Below are positions 14,352 through 28,538 of a DNA stretch of 64,000 nucleotides, piece by piece. How positions within the stretch are numbered: the first letter of the stretch is position 1; each line of letters starts with the position of its first letter. This DNA comes from Chrysomallon squamiferum (Eukaryota > Mollusca > Gastropoda > Neomphalida > Peltospiridae). The translations under genes and the position numbers were made by a program. The notes below the pieces were generated by a model. The model was given only the letters and a program-made list of their open reading frames with translations, did no database searches and was not told where the DNA came from. The stretch covers positions 13,490,759 through 13,554,758 of the forward strand of contig CM022678.1 in NCBI GenBank assembly GCA_012295275.1, read 5' to 3'.

Positions 14352-17300
14352 TTTGTAATGGTTCCATCGATGTCAGAAATGACTATTTTGTCATTGTACT
14401 TCCAGAGGTAGATGTGTGAGTAACAGCGAGTTGTGCCTTGATACTGCGTTGTCACAGAAAATGAGATTTCATTTTGACCCTCATGTAGATTCAGTTTAGC
14501 CTGAAAAATCATCAAATACAAAACAAAGTTTCCAAGTGTCAACTTTATATATCAACACACACTGACTGACTGAATGAATGTTTATCAAAATCCAGTACAA
14601 AAACTAATTGTTGATAATTATTCTCATTAAAGTTTCATATATCTTACGACAAATTTTATTGTTTTTGTTTATTATACAGTTTTTGAATTTTGTACTCTAT
14701 AATTATGATTTTAAAAAAAGAAGAAATATTTCATCTTAAAAATTCTTAGTTTCATATATTGTTAACTTTTTAATATTTTATTATTATATTTCAATATTTT
14801 ATATTATTGTTTCAAAAAATTAATATTTCTTGTATTAAAGTTTTATTATTATTATCATCATCATTATTACAATCTGCTCTGACGAAAGTCTCAGTGTTTT
14901 CCGGTAGTTTTCTGTTTTCAGTGTACTTTCAGGTATGTCGATTTTAATACTGTCTGACGTGCTCGGAGTCACTGCGTCACGCTCCGAGTGATCAGTTTCT
15001 GGTTCACTGGACAGCATATCTATATCCCGTGCCCTGAAATATAGTTAAATAAAGGATTAAAAGTCAAGATGTTTATCTATGCGGTGTTGTATTGTAAAGA
15101 AAAAAAAAATAAAATTATCTTTGCAAAAAGGATTAAAAATATGAATCATCAGAAGGTTATATGTTAAGCTTAAAATGTGCATTTTTAAATATATCCTATT
15201 TTAGTCAGTGTCTACCAAAGTACACCTCCCTGACCTTTACTAGTTTTAGTGTGTGAACAGGTATAAGTAAATGTTATATTTAATATAATTTGTTCTTAAT
15301 GTTCATTATTATAATGCATATTTGGGTATCTTAAATTATTATTCTCAGTTTGCACATAATAATATGTCTAAAACAAACAACCAGAATCACACACACACAC
15401 ACACTCACACAGACAGCTATGCTATTCATGTTTTTATATGGTTGTAAACTTACTTAAATCAGAATTTTTTGAATGAACCTAACTGATTTTTCCTATAAAC
15501 ATTTTTGAAATTATTCTTAAGTATCTATTTTATTTTAGGTGATAGTTTCACACTTATTAACTTCTATATTTTTCTTGTAAAATATATCTTGATGTGTACC
15601 TGGATGTAAAAGAAGACTTCATCTTCTTAGGTGTGCTAGTTAGACTTGTAGGAGCACTAGATGGTGAACTGGTGTCCAGTACAACCTCTGACTGTTCAAA
15701 TTCAACAAAACACTACTTGAAGAGATATTCTATTTACTGGCATTCAAACACATTTTTAAACTATATTTATGTAGCATCAATTTATAAGCTTTAAAAAGTC
15801 AAGTAAATTTTGAAATACTGTGCAACTGATTAAAAAAATACGCTGAGTATATATGAATTTAAATACATTATGACTGAAAAAACTATGATCAGACTACAAA
15901 ATATTCTGATTACTGAATATAAAATACTCTGATTATTGATTATAAAATACTCTGATTGATTGTAAAATATTCTGATTACTGATTGCAAAATATACTCATT
16001 AATGATAAAAAAATATTATTTACTCACTACACTATATACTCATCAATGATAAAAAACAATATTATTTATTCATTACAAAACAGTGTGAATGCACTGGCTC
16101 TGTGTGTAAAATACTCTGGTTACAAGTGTTGTGCTTACTGATCTGCTGACAGTTTCTGAATCACTCAGGACCGACGCTGGAATCTGCGTGGAACTGACCA
16201 CACTTGTTGTTTCTATGTTGACATTTTGTTCTTCAGTGCTGTCTGGGTTGTTGCGTCGCCATGAGAACCATGATGTCACTCCCCCAGTCTTCTTCTTCTC
16301 CTTTTTTGGCATGTGTTCTTTTATTAACAGCTGACTGGTTTTCTAAATAATGTAAAATTATACATCAATGATGAACAATTAAATGAATGAATAAATTAAC
16401 AGATATAATTATAATTTAGTAAATTCAGGAATATATTAAATAAATAAATAAATAAACATACAAAATAAAAAATCAATATATAAATAAAAAGACAATTAAA
16501 TAAATAACTGTTATATGATATTTTAAAACAAATTTGTTAATAATGTTGCAAGACAATACTGTTTTACTGTATGTGAATTCAAACACCTTTTTTTCACTAT
16601 TTCAGAAACCACTGAATAATACACTCTACACATATACTAAAAATAATATAAAAATCTATATTTTGTTTTAAGCTTTTTTAAGGTGTTTAAATAAATTTTC
16701 TGAATACCTCAGGTAATTCTTTGTTAAAAACCATCTGAGATAAAATCATGGGTGCTGCTGTTGGCCAGTTGTAGTATCTGAAAGAAAACAAATAAAGTCA
16801 TTTTTGTTTTAAGTGTTAATGTAAATTTGAAATAAATCAGTCTTATTATTATATAAACCATGTAGTTTTTAACTATTGTCACAGAAAGAAAATGTAAATG
16901 TTAATATTCTTTGCTTCATTATTACTTAAATACCTGCTGTATTAATATTCCTTAGCTATCTAATATCTGGTTCATTTATATTCTGTTAATTGTCTAAAAC
17001 CTGGATTATTCTAATACTTGTCTAAAAATCAGACTCATTAATATTCTGATAACTGTCGAAAATCTGGTTCATTAACATTCCGTTAACTGTCTAAAATCTG
17101 GATTCCATGACTTATTTAAAATCCGATTGTTAATATTTCACTATCTGGATTAATAATACTGTTAATGTGTTTAAAAATATTTTTTACTAATATTCCTAAC
17201 TTATTAAATCTGTGATTATCAATATTCCTTACTTATCCAAAATCTTCACAACCAATTCTGGATTATTTATCATATGTGGATCTTCTGAAAGGTCATCAAA

Positions 17301-20300
17301 GGTCACAACCTTCTGCATGAACTTGTTGAGGCTTATACCATGAGGATCAGACAGACCTCCACACAGTGACAGTGACACTCGACCAAGATGTCGCACTTCA
17401 GATTCCAGAAAATTAACAGGTGGGCCTCCAATAGCACCCTCCACTGAGTGGGGGGACTGAGGTAAAGATGCCCCCCTCCCAGATTCAGAATCCTCTTCTT
17501 TTGAGGAAAGAAAACTAAAAAAAAATTAAAAAAAATTAGTATATTTCAGCATAATTAATGTATTTAATGATTTTGTATTGTTTTATTATTTATTTATTTA
17601 TTTATTACGATTGTTATTTTTTTTTTTGAATGTGCTATTCCTTTTATATCTATAAGCACAGTTTTATTTAATTCCATTAATTTTCTTTGATTCTTTTTTT
17701 TAATCTATCTATAATTTTATTGGTGTTTTTTTTTTTTTTTTTTTTTGTGTGTTTTTTGGGGGGTGCTTATAAGTTCCTTTATGAGTAAAGAAAATAAAGA
17801 ACAATAACAATTATAAGAAACAACATAACAAAATAATAAAACAAATAAATAACAAAAACAGCATACTCCCTCTCTCCTAGGTAAAGTCGGGCAATTTCAG
17901 GGTCTTCGAGTTCTGTGAGATAAATTCCTTTTTCTTTTAATTTCTTTCCTTTTGTGTCTGAGACTTCATGAACTGATTTATCTGAAATTAATATTAATAT
18001 ATAAGTCACCAGATAACAATACTGCAAAATAAAAATAAGTAAGGATGGTGCAAAATACTGCCCTGGTCTTTAAATTTATCCTGCAAAAATCATTCCAAAA
18101 TTAGAAAGCAATAAGAATCATTTAGTAATAATTAAGTAATAACTAAGGTAAAATAACAGTACTGGGTTGATGTGATATAGATCACAATCTCTTATTTCCC
18201 CAAAAGACCTTTCTCATTGTTTAATATTAAAGCTATATTTAATTAGCTATGAAGAAGATTTAAATAAATGATTATTACTACAAATAAATCATGAAGCAAT
18301 GATAGTAGCTTTTGTTTGATCTTCTTCTTTTGTCATGGAACAGTAGCAACAAACATTCTAACCATTTTATTTATTATAAAACAACCATATTCAAGAATAA
18401 AACTTCTTTTTAATTATAAATATTAAAAAAGCATAATGCTATCTATGATCAAAATATGATAAGAAATACAAATTAGCTCAACAAACCTTTCATATTTGTT
18501 GTGGCATTATCCGTGACATCAAGATTGTTCTTTTCCGTAAGAGGTTTTGTCGGGAAAGAACCCCACTCCCACGTTGCAGCATGTTCAATCAACATCATCA
18601 TCTTGGAGTCCTCGGCGTGCTGCATGTCAACCTCTGTGTCACTCTTTGGTGTTGGGGGACGAGTGTGTTCAGGCCTGGAAAAAATTACAGTAAATTAAAA
18701 TTAGAAATCTTGAAGATATAAAAAAACCAGAAAAGAAAAGAACAATGGCAGTAATAAAAATATTAAAATTAAAAACAACAATTTATAATAATAATTATAT
18801 CAACTGCAATAATAATAATACTATATGTAGATAGATAAATAGATAGATAGATAGGTAGACAGATAGGTAGAGAGATAGGTAGATAGACAGATGTTAAACA
18901 GACACGGCGATTTGATTTATTTGTATTGGTTATATTTTTCTCTTATTTTTGTTATTACAGTCAATCATTAAAAACAATTAAGAACTTGTTTAGTGCTGAG
19001 GTTTCTGCTTTTTGCCAATGCAAACTATTTATAAAATCTATATTCAGTGATCAAAAAAGTACATTGTCTCTTTTGTATCAGTCTTATTAAACAAGGGAAT
19101 TAACTAACGTTGAACAGGGAGATAACTCTCCTTCAGGTTCACTTAATGGATGAAGAAAATTGTCGTAGGTCGTATTTCTCCGCAAATTACTTTTTGACCG
19201 GGGCCACTCATCTGACAGTGGTGAGGCATCAGGCAGTGGCATGCTGGTGCTTTTAGACATGTGACTGTCTTGTTCTTCTTCTGATGATTCTGACACTTCT
19301 AGATCAAAAATATTCTCTGTGTCAGGATTTGGAGTCAGCACCACCCTCGGTGATGACTTCCCTGATTTCTGTTTCTTCTTCTTTAGCACTTTCCTCCTTG
19401 GAACCCCACCCTTTCCCATTGACAGCTCATCATGTGATTCATCACTTTTTAAGTCTTTGTGCAACATGTTTGGGATATGGCTGTACTTTTCTGAGTCATT
19501 CAAGGACGACTGCTGCCATTGTTCAACCTTTGACCTGTCAGACTGTTGGACATCCAGCCCATCCTGCAGCAATGCAGAAGATGAAGGAATGGGAGATGTT
19601 GCTAGGTAAGATGGAATCTCCTGAAAAAAATACATTAATAGCAGTAATTAAAAAAAAGAGAAATTGTTAAACAGAGTAACATTTAAAATCACCATGCATA
19701 TCCTTCCAAAAGCAAACACTGTAAATACAGCCATTACCTTAGTATTAGTAAATCTTTAATTTCACAAGATTTATGAATTTCCATAAACTTTTCCAAAACA
19801 TATAAAAAAGATTTTTAAAAAAAGAAGACAAATATCTTGTTACCAGAAATGAAAACAGTTTAGTCTGGTTTTGTGGAGAAATACTGCTTAGTAATTTAAT
19901 TGTAATGTAAGGTAAAAATATTCCCAAACTGCATTTAAAAAATAAAAAGTTTTTTTTTTTTTTTTTTTTATTTATGTTTTAATCAAATATAAAATGCAAT
20001 TTTATTTTATCATGGAATAAATTTTGAAACAACAGTTTTCAAGACTCAACCATACCTACAGATGAAAAACACACAATTTCCATAACTTTCATAAATCTGA
20101 GCAAATTCTGGTTTTAAATTTCAGTGACATATGCTACATATGTGTGTGAATAAAATGAGACTTTATAGAATTCTGTTTACTATTTATTTATTTATTTACA
20201 CTTTAAATAAATATGTAATTATGAATATAAATCGAGCTCACCTCTGCAACTTCCTCTACAAAGAAAGCCTCCCCTGCTTCTCCTAATTTCATCTGTAAGT

Positions 20301-21943
20301 CCACTGACTGACCATTTATTTCAATATCAACCTGAAAATATAAACCGTATAGTTATGTATGACAACAGAGAAATAAATAAATAATATCAAAAATGTGGGC
20401 TAGTGCATTGCAGAATGTATAAAACTGAAGTTAAATTTGGATGATAATGTCAGTTTATATTAAATTATATTGTTTAGTATTTTCAATAAAGTTACAACAC
20501 ATATACAAACTGTGATGGAACCTCATCAGTGCCTCTTTGACAGATGTGTTTTTAATTGTAATTTGGTTTTCTTTGTAGTGAATTATAGAATATTCACAAA
20601 ATCTTTATTTTTATATGCCCGGGTAAAGCAGAATGTCTGTTACCTGTTATCTTAAATATCTTATTATATTACGGTAATATTTATTTAGCTATCTTGTATA
20701 ATCATGTTTATAATTTATATTTTTACAGTTCTTAACTACCTAATTAATGACAGAAAATGGGGGTAAATACACAAAAACTAAATAGCAGTGCATATGCAGA
20801 TGTACATGAGCTATTTCGAGCTGTATTGTATAATTAGGGGAAATCCTGTTATTTAATAAACTAAGAAACACTTGGGTTTAACAAACTGAAAATTGGCATT
20901 AAAAGCTGTAAAGTAAATTCAGAAAGGCTATCTGCAGAGGTGTAGATTGAACACCCGAGCGATGGATGTATAAGTAGCATTTTGAACGTGATCTCTTTGA
21001 TCAATGCCTTTCTTGAGAGTCTTTGTCTGTGGGCCATCTGCACAAGACAAAGGAAAACGCAGACAATGGTAAATATGTTTTAATGTTTTGTATATATAAC
21101 ATACATATTGAATGATTTAAGATAGCTAAATCTATTACTTGTTGAATTTTTGTGATGTTATTCTGTGGTATGAATTAGTTTTGTATTATTTGTCAATGCT
21201 GTTTGTTTTGATAACGTATTGTCAAATTGTACGATTTAACTACATAACTATATATTACCCTTTAGGGTTAATTTGTGTAAACTACATATATATATATATA
21301 AAACAATTATCCATATACTGAATTTGTGTCTGTGTTATTGTTCTCTACTGGGATACAGAATAGTCATTTAGTAATTTATGCTGTCTCAGATAATTAACAC
21401 CTTGCCAGTTGATGCTATTATAGTCTGCTACTCTTTAGACAGGACGAGCCACAATTTAGGTAGTAATACCACTCAGACTAGTCACCATGACATAGATCCT
21501 TTATTTAACAGATAATACAACAGCAGTTTTTACTACATGTTGAAAATGCTGATCCAAAATATAAAAACCAGAAAATTCAGAAATCTGAAATGTTTACTAA
21601 ACAGCTGAGAAGTTGTTTAACATATAAACACTTTATTTCAAGCACAAAATTATCGATATATTATAGACTATTACTACAAGATGTATACAAAATATAAAAG
21701 GATTTCACTTTTAATAAGATTATATTCTGAAGCTGTTTTCTTGCATAAAAAAAACTGACTTACCACTTTTTGTCTCGCCCTAATAACGCCCATTTTTCCA
21801 AAGCGGACATGAAAGGGAGATGACAGATAGGAGCCATCCTGCTGCTGAACGATGATCACATCGATGGCTCCTGTCAATGTAGCAGAGTTTATTTCATTGT
21901 ACAAGCCTTTAACATTGGAGATGATGCGACCTACAAAACTCAT
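10901..21943 (-). CDS. LPIN: Lipin, Mg2+-dependent phosphatidate phosphatase (15 coding exons)
   Basis: Lipins dephosphorylate phosphatidate to diacylglycerol at ER membranes and act as transcriptional co-regulators in the nucleus. Coding exons, 5' to 3': 21943-21764, 20331-20242, 19620-19109, 18674-18487, 17981-17867, 17514-17233, 16777-16708, 16342-16139, 15691-15600, 15033-14871, 14500-14352, 14139-13900, 13144-13036, 12322-12219, 11090-10901. All junctions are GT/AG and in phase, giving 2688 nt and 895 residues, a normal lipin length. The N-LIP domain fills about residues 1-110 ([12 protein letters not shown], then LATSPI). A basic nuclear-localisation-like stretch [11 protein letters not shown] lies at about 165-175. 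The HAD catalytic motif DIDGT is at about 675-679 in exon 11, followed by the co-activator motif LGQIL at about 686-690 in exon 12. The start is the first Met of the conserved N-terminus. Both functional motifs are intact. The lipin1/2/3 split is vertebrate-specific, so no number is given. Confidence 0.95.
11245..12218. other. Lipin intron 14, non-coding
   Basis: The intron between the last two lipin coding exons begins just before this stretch. Nothing coding was seen. CAGTGGTTCCAAAGTGTG at 11245 resembles a hAT terminus, but I found no convincing partner end (see rejected items). Confidence 0.4.
13370..13850. repeat. AT-rich tandem repeat, ~125-bp period, in lipin intron 12
   Basis: The segment tgttaataaactttttc recurs at 13536 and 13661, and flanking text such as aaaataataaaataaataa is also repeated. 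About two and a half diverged copies are present, preceded by a (CAA)n/(TAA)n run near 13367-13420. Confidence 0.65.
14318..14348. repeat. (CA)n microsatellite ending at a lipin splice donor
   Basis: A (CA)n run in lipin intron 11 ends within a few bases of the exon 11 donor. On the coding strand the intron starts gtgagtgtgtg and runs straight into (TG)n. Confidence 0.85.
15890..16075. repeat. Degenerate ~27-30-bp tandem repeat in lipin intron 8
   Basis: Phrases of the type aaaatactctgattattgat recur about five times between 15895 and 16000. Related atactcatcaatgataaaa phrases continue to about 16060. Confidence 0.6.
16960..17170. repeat. Degenerate ~31-34-bp tandem repeat in lipin intron 6
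   Basis: Phrases of the type ttctgttaactgtctaaaa plus tctgg begin at 16981, 17044 and 17078, with weaker copies between and after them. No coding potential. Confidence 0.55.
18828..18892. repeat. (GATA)n/(GGTA)n microsatellite in lipin intron 3
   Basis: Tetranucleotide run of gata, ggta and gaca units. Confidence 0.85.
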
Positions 21944-21996
21944 CCTCCTTCAATTTGGTTCCACACTTGTACAAAACTGTACATGAATGATTTAAC
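21944..21996 (-). other. Lipin 5' UTR segment with probable splice acceptor
   Basis: On the minus strand the bases just upstream of the lipin ATG are preceded by gtttgttttgacag, a good acceptor ending at 21997. A non-coding first exon probably lies further right, but I could not place it. Confidence 0.45.
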
Positions 21997-21999
21997 CTG

Positions 22000-23420
22000 T
22001 CAAAACAAACATTGACTCCCTTCAGTACCAGTTGTCTCTGTAAGAATATATACATATATAAATATATATAAAAGAGGGAGCAAACTGCTGTAGAATCTAC
22101 AAGCACAGAGTAACAGCAAAATGTTTCCTGCCACAGCTGAACTTGATATATTTTGGATTGTTCCCCTTCCACAGATTCTAACTTCAATTTAAAGCTAAAA
22201 TTCAGAACGAAAGACACCATTAAAATGCAGTTCCAGAAAAATGTTTATACTTTGGTGCTTTGTTCTTTTTAAAATACATATCAGATTCTTCTAATCCTTA
22301 TAAACTCAAAATTTTCAATAATTTTTATATTAACAACAACAGCAGTAAAGTACAAATGAAAATTTCAGTTCTGTGAAAACGACATGTCGTAGGGTTTTAA
22401 ATTAATGTAGAAAACAAATTATTTATAAATTTCGAAAAACAAAATAATAATAAATAATACAAGAATTTACGCTCTATTTTAAATCTGCAGGACTAAAGAT
22501 AGTTTTTATTATTTAAAAAAAAAAAACACTTATAAAGTGAATAACATAATTCTACATAGTAATCAGCTGTCTAGATAGTCGATAATTTTATAATAATAAT
22601 AATAATAATAATAATAATTCAACAACTGTCGACCAATTCAACTACGTAAAGTGAAGATAAGAAAAATTAAATTTACTGGACAAGCATGAAAATGAATGAC
22701 AGACCTATCTCGCTTTATATCTTCGATGCTAAATCTGTTTAAAAAAATTTCTATTATTAACATGTTCTGTTTCACATGTCTCTACCATGAAAGAAAGAAA
22801 TGATTAACCCGAAATATCCTGACCTAGACCGACAACTAAGTATCCTCCATATTGAATCGGTCGATCATGTGACTTTTACGAGGTCAGAGGTTAACTCATC
22901 TTATACTATCAAAAGCATTTGTGTCATTGAAAACAGGTCGAAGAATATTGATTATTGGTTTTGCACCGCTGTTTATTTGTAAGTGTTTTTAAAGTATTTT
23001 TATTTACATCTTTATTTTTTAAGTGTGAACTGATGGGTTTTTTTCTTTCTTGGCGATTGTTTTTGACTACTGAGTATTGTTCTTTCTTTGTTTACCTGCT
23101 GCTTTGGCAATGCTGTGAGTGTGACACACATAACGTTATTCGTGTACTTATTAGACCTACTTTTAACCAATCAACGATAAGCTTCTGAAAACCAAAACCA
23201 CGCGATATACGTTTTTTGCATAACATGACATTAAAAGTACATGCAGTATACAATAACGTATATTGAAATAAACAAAATATAAATAAGTAAGTAAATAAAT
23301 AAAATCATATATATAGAAATAAAACATCAATTATTATGCATCTGTTATCTGTATAAAAGTTTTGAATAATAAAAATAACAATAACAATAATAAAATAACA
23401 ACAACAACAACAACAACAAC

Positions 23421-23468
<48 letters not shown>

Positions 23469-23740
23469 TAAAACGGGTAAGATGAATAATAAAAGTAATA
23501 TAATTTAATTAATTTGATTTAAAAGATTATAGATACGTACAACTACAGACGCACGTCACTTTCTTTCTCGGGGCGAAATGTATGCGTAATCTGTAACACG
23601 TTTCATCCAAAAAGTAACGTAAATAACTACGACTGGAGTAACTCGTGAACGGGAATTTAGCCAAATAGTTGATGCTTCGATCGTGCGAATATGAACGTGA
23701 AGATAATTAGCTCCGTAAAGGATATTCTCCCCTCCGTCAG

Positions 23741-23810
<70 letters not shown>

Positions 23811-24769
23811 TCATTCACACACGCAGATGTGTGTATGTTTGTGTATACACATCCAAACACTCAGACACACGCACGCACACACACACTCAACACACGTATA
23901 CGGTACCTGTTGTTTTCCCATGAACAGTATTAGCTATGTTTATCTATTTGTCTCTCGCTAACTCGCTAAGATATCAAGCAAAATTGTTTATTCTCACTGC
24001 AATAACACATAGCGGATACTGCTTTGTATTAATTTCATTCAAGTCTGACCGACTTTTTTGTTATTTTTCTCTGTTTAATTCATAGAGTAACAAAAACCAT
24101 CATACTAGAATGTGTCTAATCGTAAAGGGTCATATGTGTGTGCCTGTCTGTCCGTGTTCGTATCTGTGTTTGAGAGCGCTGGAAAATGTTATCCCTAATT
24201 CTTTCGGAAAATGAATCCAAAACACATCATCCAAATAAGGTACAGAACATTATTTACGTTACAGACATCACGAACGGCACGAACTTTTTATTCGACCTAA
24301 CTAGAACAGGCAGTCTCTAGTAACAGGTACCTTGACGTAACTGTTCACCTTTCTAATTCATTGTTTTCAGTTTTAAGTTGCTTTATGCAGTTAGTTCACA
24401 GCAGTAAGTACAGAGATAAATATGTCATAAATACGGCGCACGTTTGACCTAAAGAATGCGAATAAAACTGCATTTATTAATGGTCGTTTGAAATATACGA
24501 AATAACACAAGAGCGTGCGTGTATGTGTAAAACTGTTCTAAAACAAAAGCAATATCTATAGCTTATTTATTTATTTATCTATTTAAATACATTATCGTGT
24601 ACAAATGAGCAGCGAACGAAATATTTTTAATGATCACATACACCCAAGCACACTCATACGCATACAAAGAGAAAGAGATTTTTACAAACATATATAATCA
24701 CACACATACGCATACAGAGAAAGAGAGAGAGGTTTCAATTTACATACATGCATAATCACACACACACAG

Positions 24770-24802
<33 letters not shown>

Positions 24803-24838
24803 GACACAAATAAATAACCGATTAATTATAATAATAAC

Positions 24839-24896
<58 letters not shown>

Positions 24897-26079
24897 TGAC
24901 AGTACCATATATTAAAGCTAAATAATACTGAACATCCCATACCTTAATGTTTAACACGATTTCGCTTTGGGCTGCTGTCAATCAACGCCGTTATCATTAC
25001 CAACTATAATAATGAAAATAAAACCAAGAGGTCTGTGACCTTGACATTCAGTCTGAACTCCATTCCAGAGCCAATGAAATGTTAGTATTAACAGGGGCGT
25101 TATGGTTGCCAATGGTAACGCTACCATACAGGTGACATAAGGTCATATTGTGCTGATGTCATTATCTAGAAGGAATTTGTATCAGTGCAGAAAAATGCAC
25201 AGCAAAGGTAGATATATATATATTTAAAAAAAAGAAAAGAAAAAAAGGTAGATGAAGATAAAAATAAAGAGAAAAAAGTAGCTTATAAACATTTTTAACT
25301 TTGTTTTCTATTTTCTTTTGTTTTCCCCCTTTATTTTTTTTATTTATTTATTTAGTTATTACTTTTTTCTCTTTTATGTTTATTGGTGGTCCTCATCCTT
25401 ATTAGTATCATCATCGTCATAATCTCATCAGTATCCTTAGTATAGACAGCTGTGGAGACTGATACTGCAACAACCACTGCTATTACAACTACTGCTGCAA
25501 CTACTGCTACTACAAGTAACACAGCTTTTTCTCTTCTTCTTCTTCTACTGTACTATGCCACCCTATTAGTTCTATATATATCATCATCGTCGTCATAATC
25601 GACATCATCGTTATTATTATTATTATTAAAATGCCTGTGTTTAGTAAACGGGTGACCTTTTCACCTAATCACCTTTCGTTTCTATTTATAAATGAAGGGA
25701 TGGAGTTAAATCTGTAAATTTACCGTTAGGCCGCAGACAGGGATTTGTTATTTATAGATGATGTATTTGAACTATTAATTTGAATCTGTAAGTAATGAAT
25801 GTGTCAAAGCATAATTAAGAACTATACTAAATTAGCAACATCTGTTCTCTTACTTTACTTGATCCAGGACTAGATTGGATATTCTGTGTTTTAATAACAT
25901 AAAATTATTAAAATAGTAATAAGTTAATAATACAAAAAACACAAAAAATGCCTCCCCAAATTTTTTTTTACAAATACTAACATACACAGACATTAATCCG
26001 CAGACATACAACATACAAATACCATGTCGAGAAAGAAGGGTTAAGGATCTTCGACCGTTATTATTATTATTATTATTAC

Positions 26080-26113
<34 letters not shown>

Positions 26114-27500
26114 TCTTTAATATCAAAATTTACCTGTGATTATTATAATATGCACGTTAAAAAAAAAGAAAAGAAAGGAAAAAAAAAGAAAACTAACTAA
26201 ATAAAAATAGCCATATAGTCGAAAAACAAAAAAATCAAAGTAACATCATCATCATCATCATCATATCATAATAAATATTTAACAAAGTTACGTTATCTGT
26301 GGATTACAATTATCTCGGCTGTAATTTGTTTCTTATTGATATATTAAAATGTTTCATTGCCCTGCTTTTTTTTACGTACATTGCGTACATTATGTTTTGT
26401 CAAGAAAGTTTTTATTGTATTAACTTTATAGTATATAATGTCGATTAGCGCTATAACAATGTTTTCGGTTATTTGTCGAAAGCAATTTATTCTATTAATT
26501 AACTCTTTATGTAACTTTAAATGTGTTCTTGTACTATACATGCAGAGATAAACATGAATGTTTGTGTTGTTTGTAGATTAAGCGCACATAATGCAGATAT
26601 TATATATTACAACTGAGCGAGCAAATTTATTTGATGATAACGGTTGTCTCTAACATATTTAACATTAGCAATTTTGTTTTAGATACAATTATTTCTCAGA
26701 CACCTTTACACTGTATGTGTCAGTGCAGAACATGAAATTATTGCAACAAAAATCTAACACAATTTAATACAGTTTTAGACAAACCATCTGCACTTTTATT
26801 TTAGCCGCATAGTTGTATATACAAATATATCTTCTGGCTCCTCTTTTTAAACGCCATGGAACTGAAAATTATACGGTTAAAATAAAACATGTGACAGAGA
26901 TATATGAGTGCGCGTGTGATTGTGTGTGAGTGTGCGCGCGCTCTCACACAATACTGTGGAAGTGATTTTCTTAGAAGACATAAGCGACATTTTCTATTTT
27001 TTGCTTTATAAGGAAATCCAAGTTACGGTATTTATTCTTCATTATCAACTGGAGACAGAAACAACTATTTGGCAAAATCTTAATTTTTTCGTTACTAAAT
27101 ACATTTTCACCAAAAAGGAAACTATGTCGGTGATTACTGCAATCTTTCCGTCTATCTTGTCACTTCTGTTTGTGAGTATCTTACTGCTTGAATACTGGTT
27201 TTCACATTTCACTACTTGTGGCCGCTTTTGTCTCTTGATGTGGCGCTTGAAATGTTTTATCGTCGATAAAAGCTGTTAATTAAAAACAGCTGCAGTAAAC
27301 ATGGACATCGGTCGAATGATGCCCTGGATGATTCTGTTCCTAACATTTTTTTAAATTTTATTTTCGCTGTAATTATAGTAATTTATTTCATATCACCTAT
27401 TAAATAGGTTCAAATTCTTGAAAGAAATTTTTCAGAGAATAGAGAAGATTTTTCCGAAAACATTTTTTCGTTACAAAGGAGAATCGGTGACATTTTGGTG
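22000..27500. other. Upstream region of lipin, non-coding and microsatellite-rich
   Basis: No supported coding exon was seen. It contains (TAA)n at 22590-22617, (CAA)n/(TAA)n at 23398-23468, (TC)n then (AC)n at 23742-23808, (CA)n at 24758-24803, (TAA)n at 24828-24894, and (ATT)n at 26058-26112. CpG is somewhat more frequent at 23530-23700 and 24950-25130, so the lipin promoter and first exon may lie there, but no core promoter could be fixed. Confidence 0.45.
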
Positions 27501-27539
27501 TTGTTATGGGCTGGCATCCACTAGAGAATCGCAGAATAT

Positions 27540-28250
27540 AATGTGAATGTAACTATTGTCGATGTCATCAGCCGTCATCTAATATGGTATGACCTCATGG
27601 AACAATAAAAATGTTATAGACACAAAATTTTATTGCGTGTTTTCTCTTACTGGTTTTATTAATAGTGTGTGTTCGGCCTGAAAATTATGTGATCCGTAAT
27701 TTTCTGTTATCTCCATATCTTATAATTCTATCCGACCTTATATGTAAGCAAAATTTTTTTTTTTTTTTTTTTTTTTTTTGTCTTCTTTTTTATTTCCTAA
27801 CAAATTTATTAAAATAGCATGGACCAATGATTTTTAAAGAATTACATTAGGAAACTCACTGTTTGCTTACGTAATAGCTACAAGTTTTAGAAGATGAATA
27901 CTTTTTGTATTAACGAAAAAGAGTGAAACATTTTTAACCATTTTTTTTATACGGCCGGTTGAACTAAATATCGACACTTCCATTGCCTTAAGCTAAACAT
28001 GATTATAACTATTGAGGATATCATCAGACGTCTCATAAAGTGGTATGGTGTCACTGAACAACATAACTGTTTGATACAAAATTTAATTAAAGGTTGAAGG
28101 TTTTCTTTTACTTTGTATTGCTTCTTGGATTAATGATGTGTATTTGGTCTAAATATTCTGTTATCTTCACCTCTTATAATTCTATCTGACGTTATCATGT
28201 AAGAAAAAAAAATTTTTGTTTGTTTTTTCCTTCTTTTTTATTTCCAAAAA
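27540..28250. repeat. Two diverged copies of a ~250-bp sequence
   Basis: Copy 1 (about 27540-27800) and copy 2 (about 27995-28250) share, in order, taactattg, a gat(g/a)tcatcag phrase, a tggtatg phrase, acaaaattt(t/a)att, the phrase cttataattctatc(c/t)gac, a poly(A/T) tract and ttcttttttatttcc. The offset is roughly 450 bases. This is a diverged direct duplication or two copies of one dispersed repeat. Confidence 0.65.
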
Positions 28251-28331
28251 CCTATTACACCACAAGAACAATAAAAATAAAGAAAGAAATATATATAAAG
28301 AAATAAAAAATAATAATAATAAAAAAAAAAG

Positions 28332-28362
<31 letters not shown>

Positions 28363-28538
28363 AATAATAAAAAATGAATGAAAGACGAAAAAGGACGAAG
28401 AAAAAAAATAGTAATACTGAGCTCCGCTATTATGTCATGAGATAAACGCATAATTTTAAATTGGATAGTTTTTCTTTTAATATGTGTGTGTGTGTGTGTG
28501 GGGGGGGTTGCTTTTCGTTATGGCTGACTGTACACTGC

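Noticed and set aside
19284-19670. Plus-strand open frames of 128 and 96 codons
   Set aside because: They are antisense shadows of lipin exon 3, which is clearly coding on the minus strand with in-phase splice sites.
23556-23933. Arg/Glu- and Ser/Leu-repeat frames on both strands
   Set aside because: Translations of the (TC)n and (AC)n microsatellite at 23742-23808.
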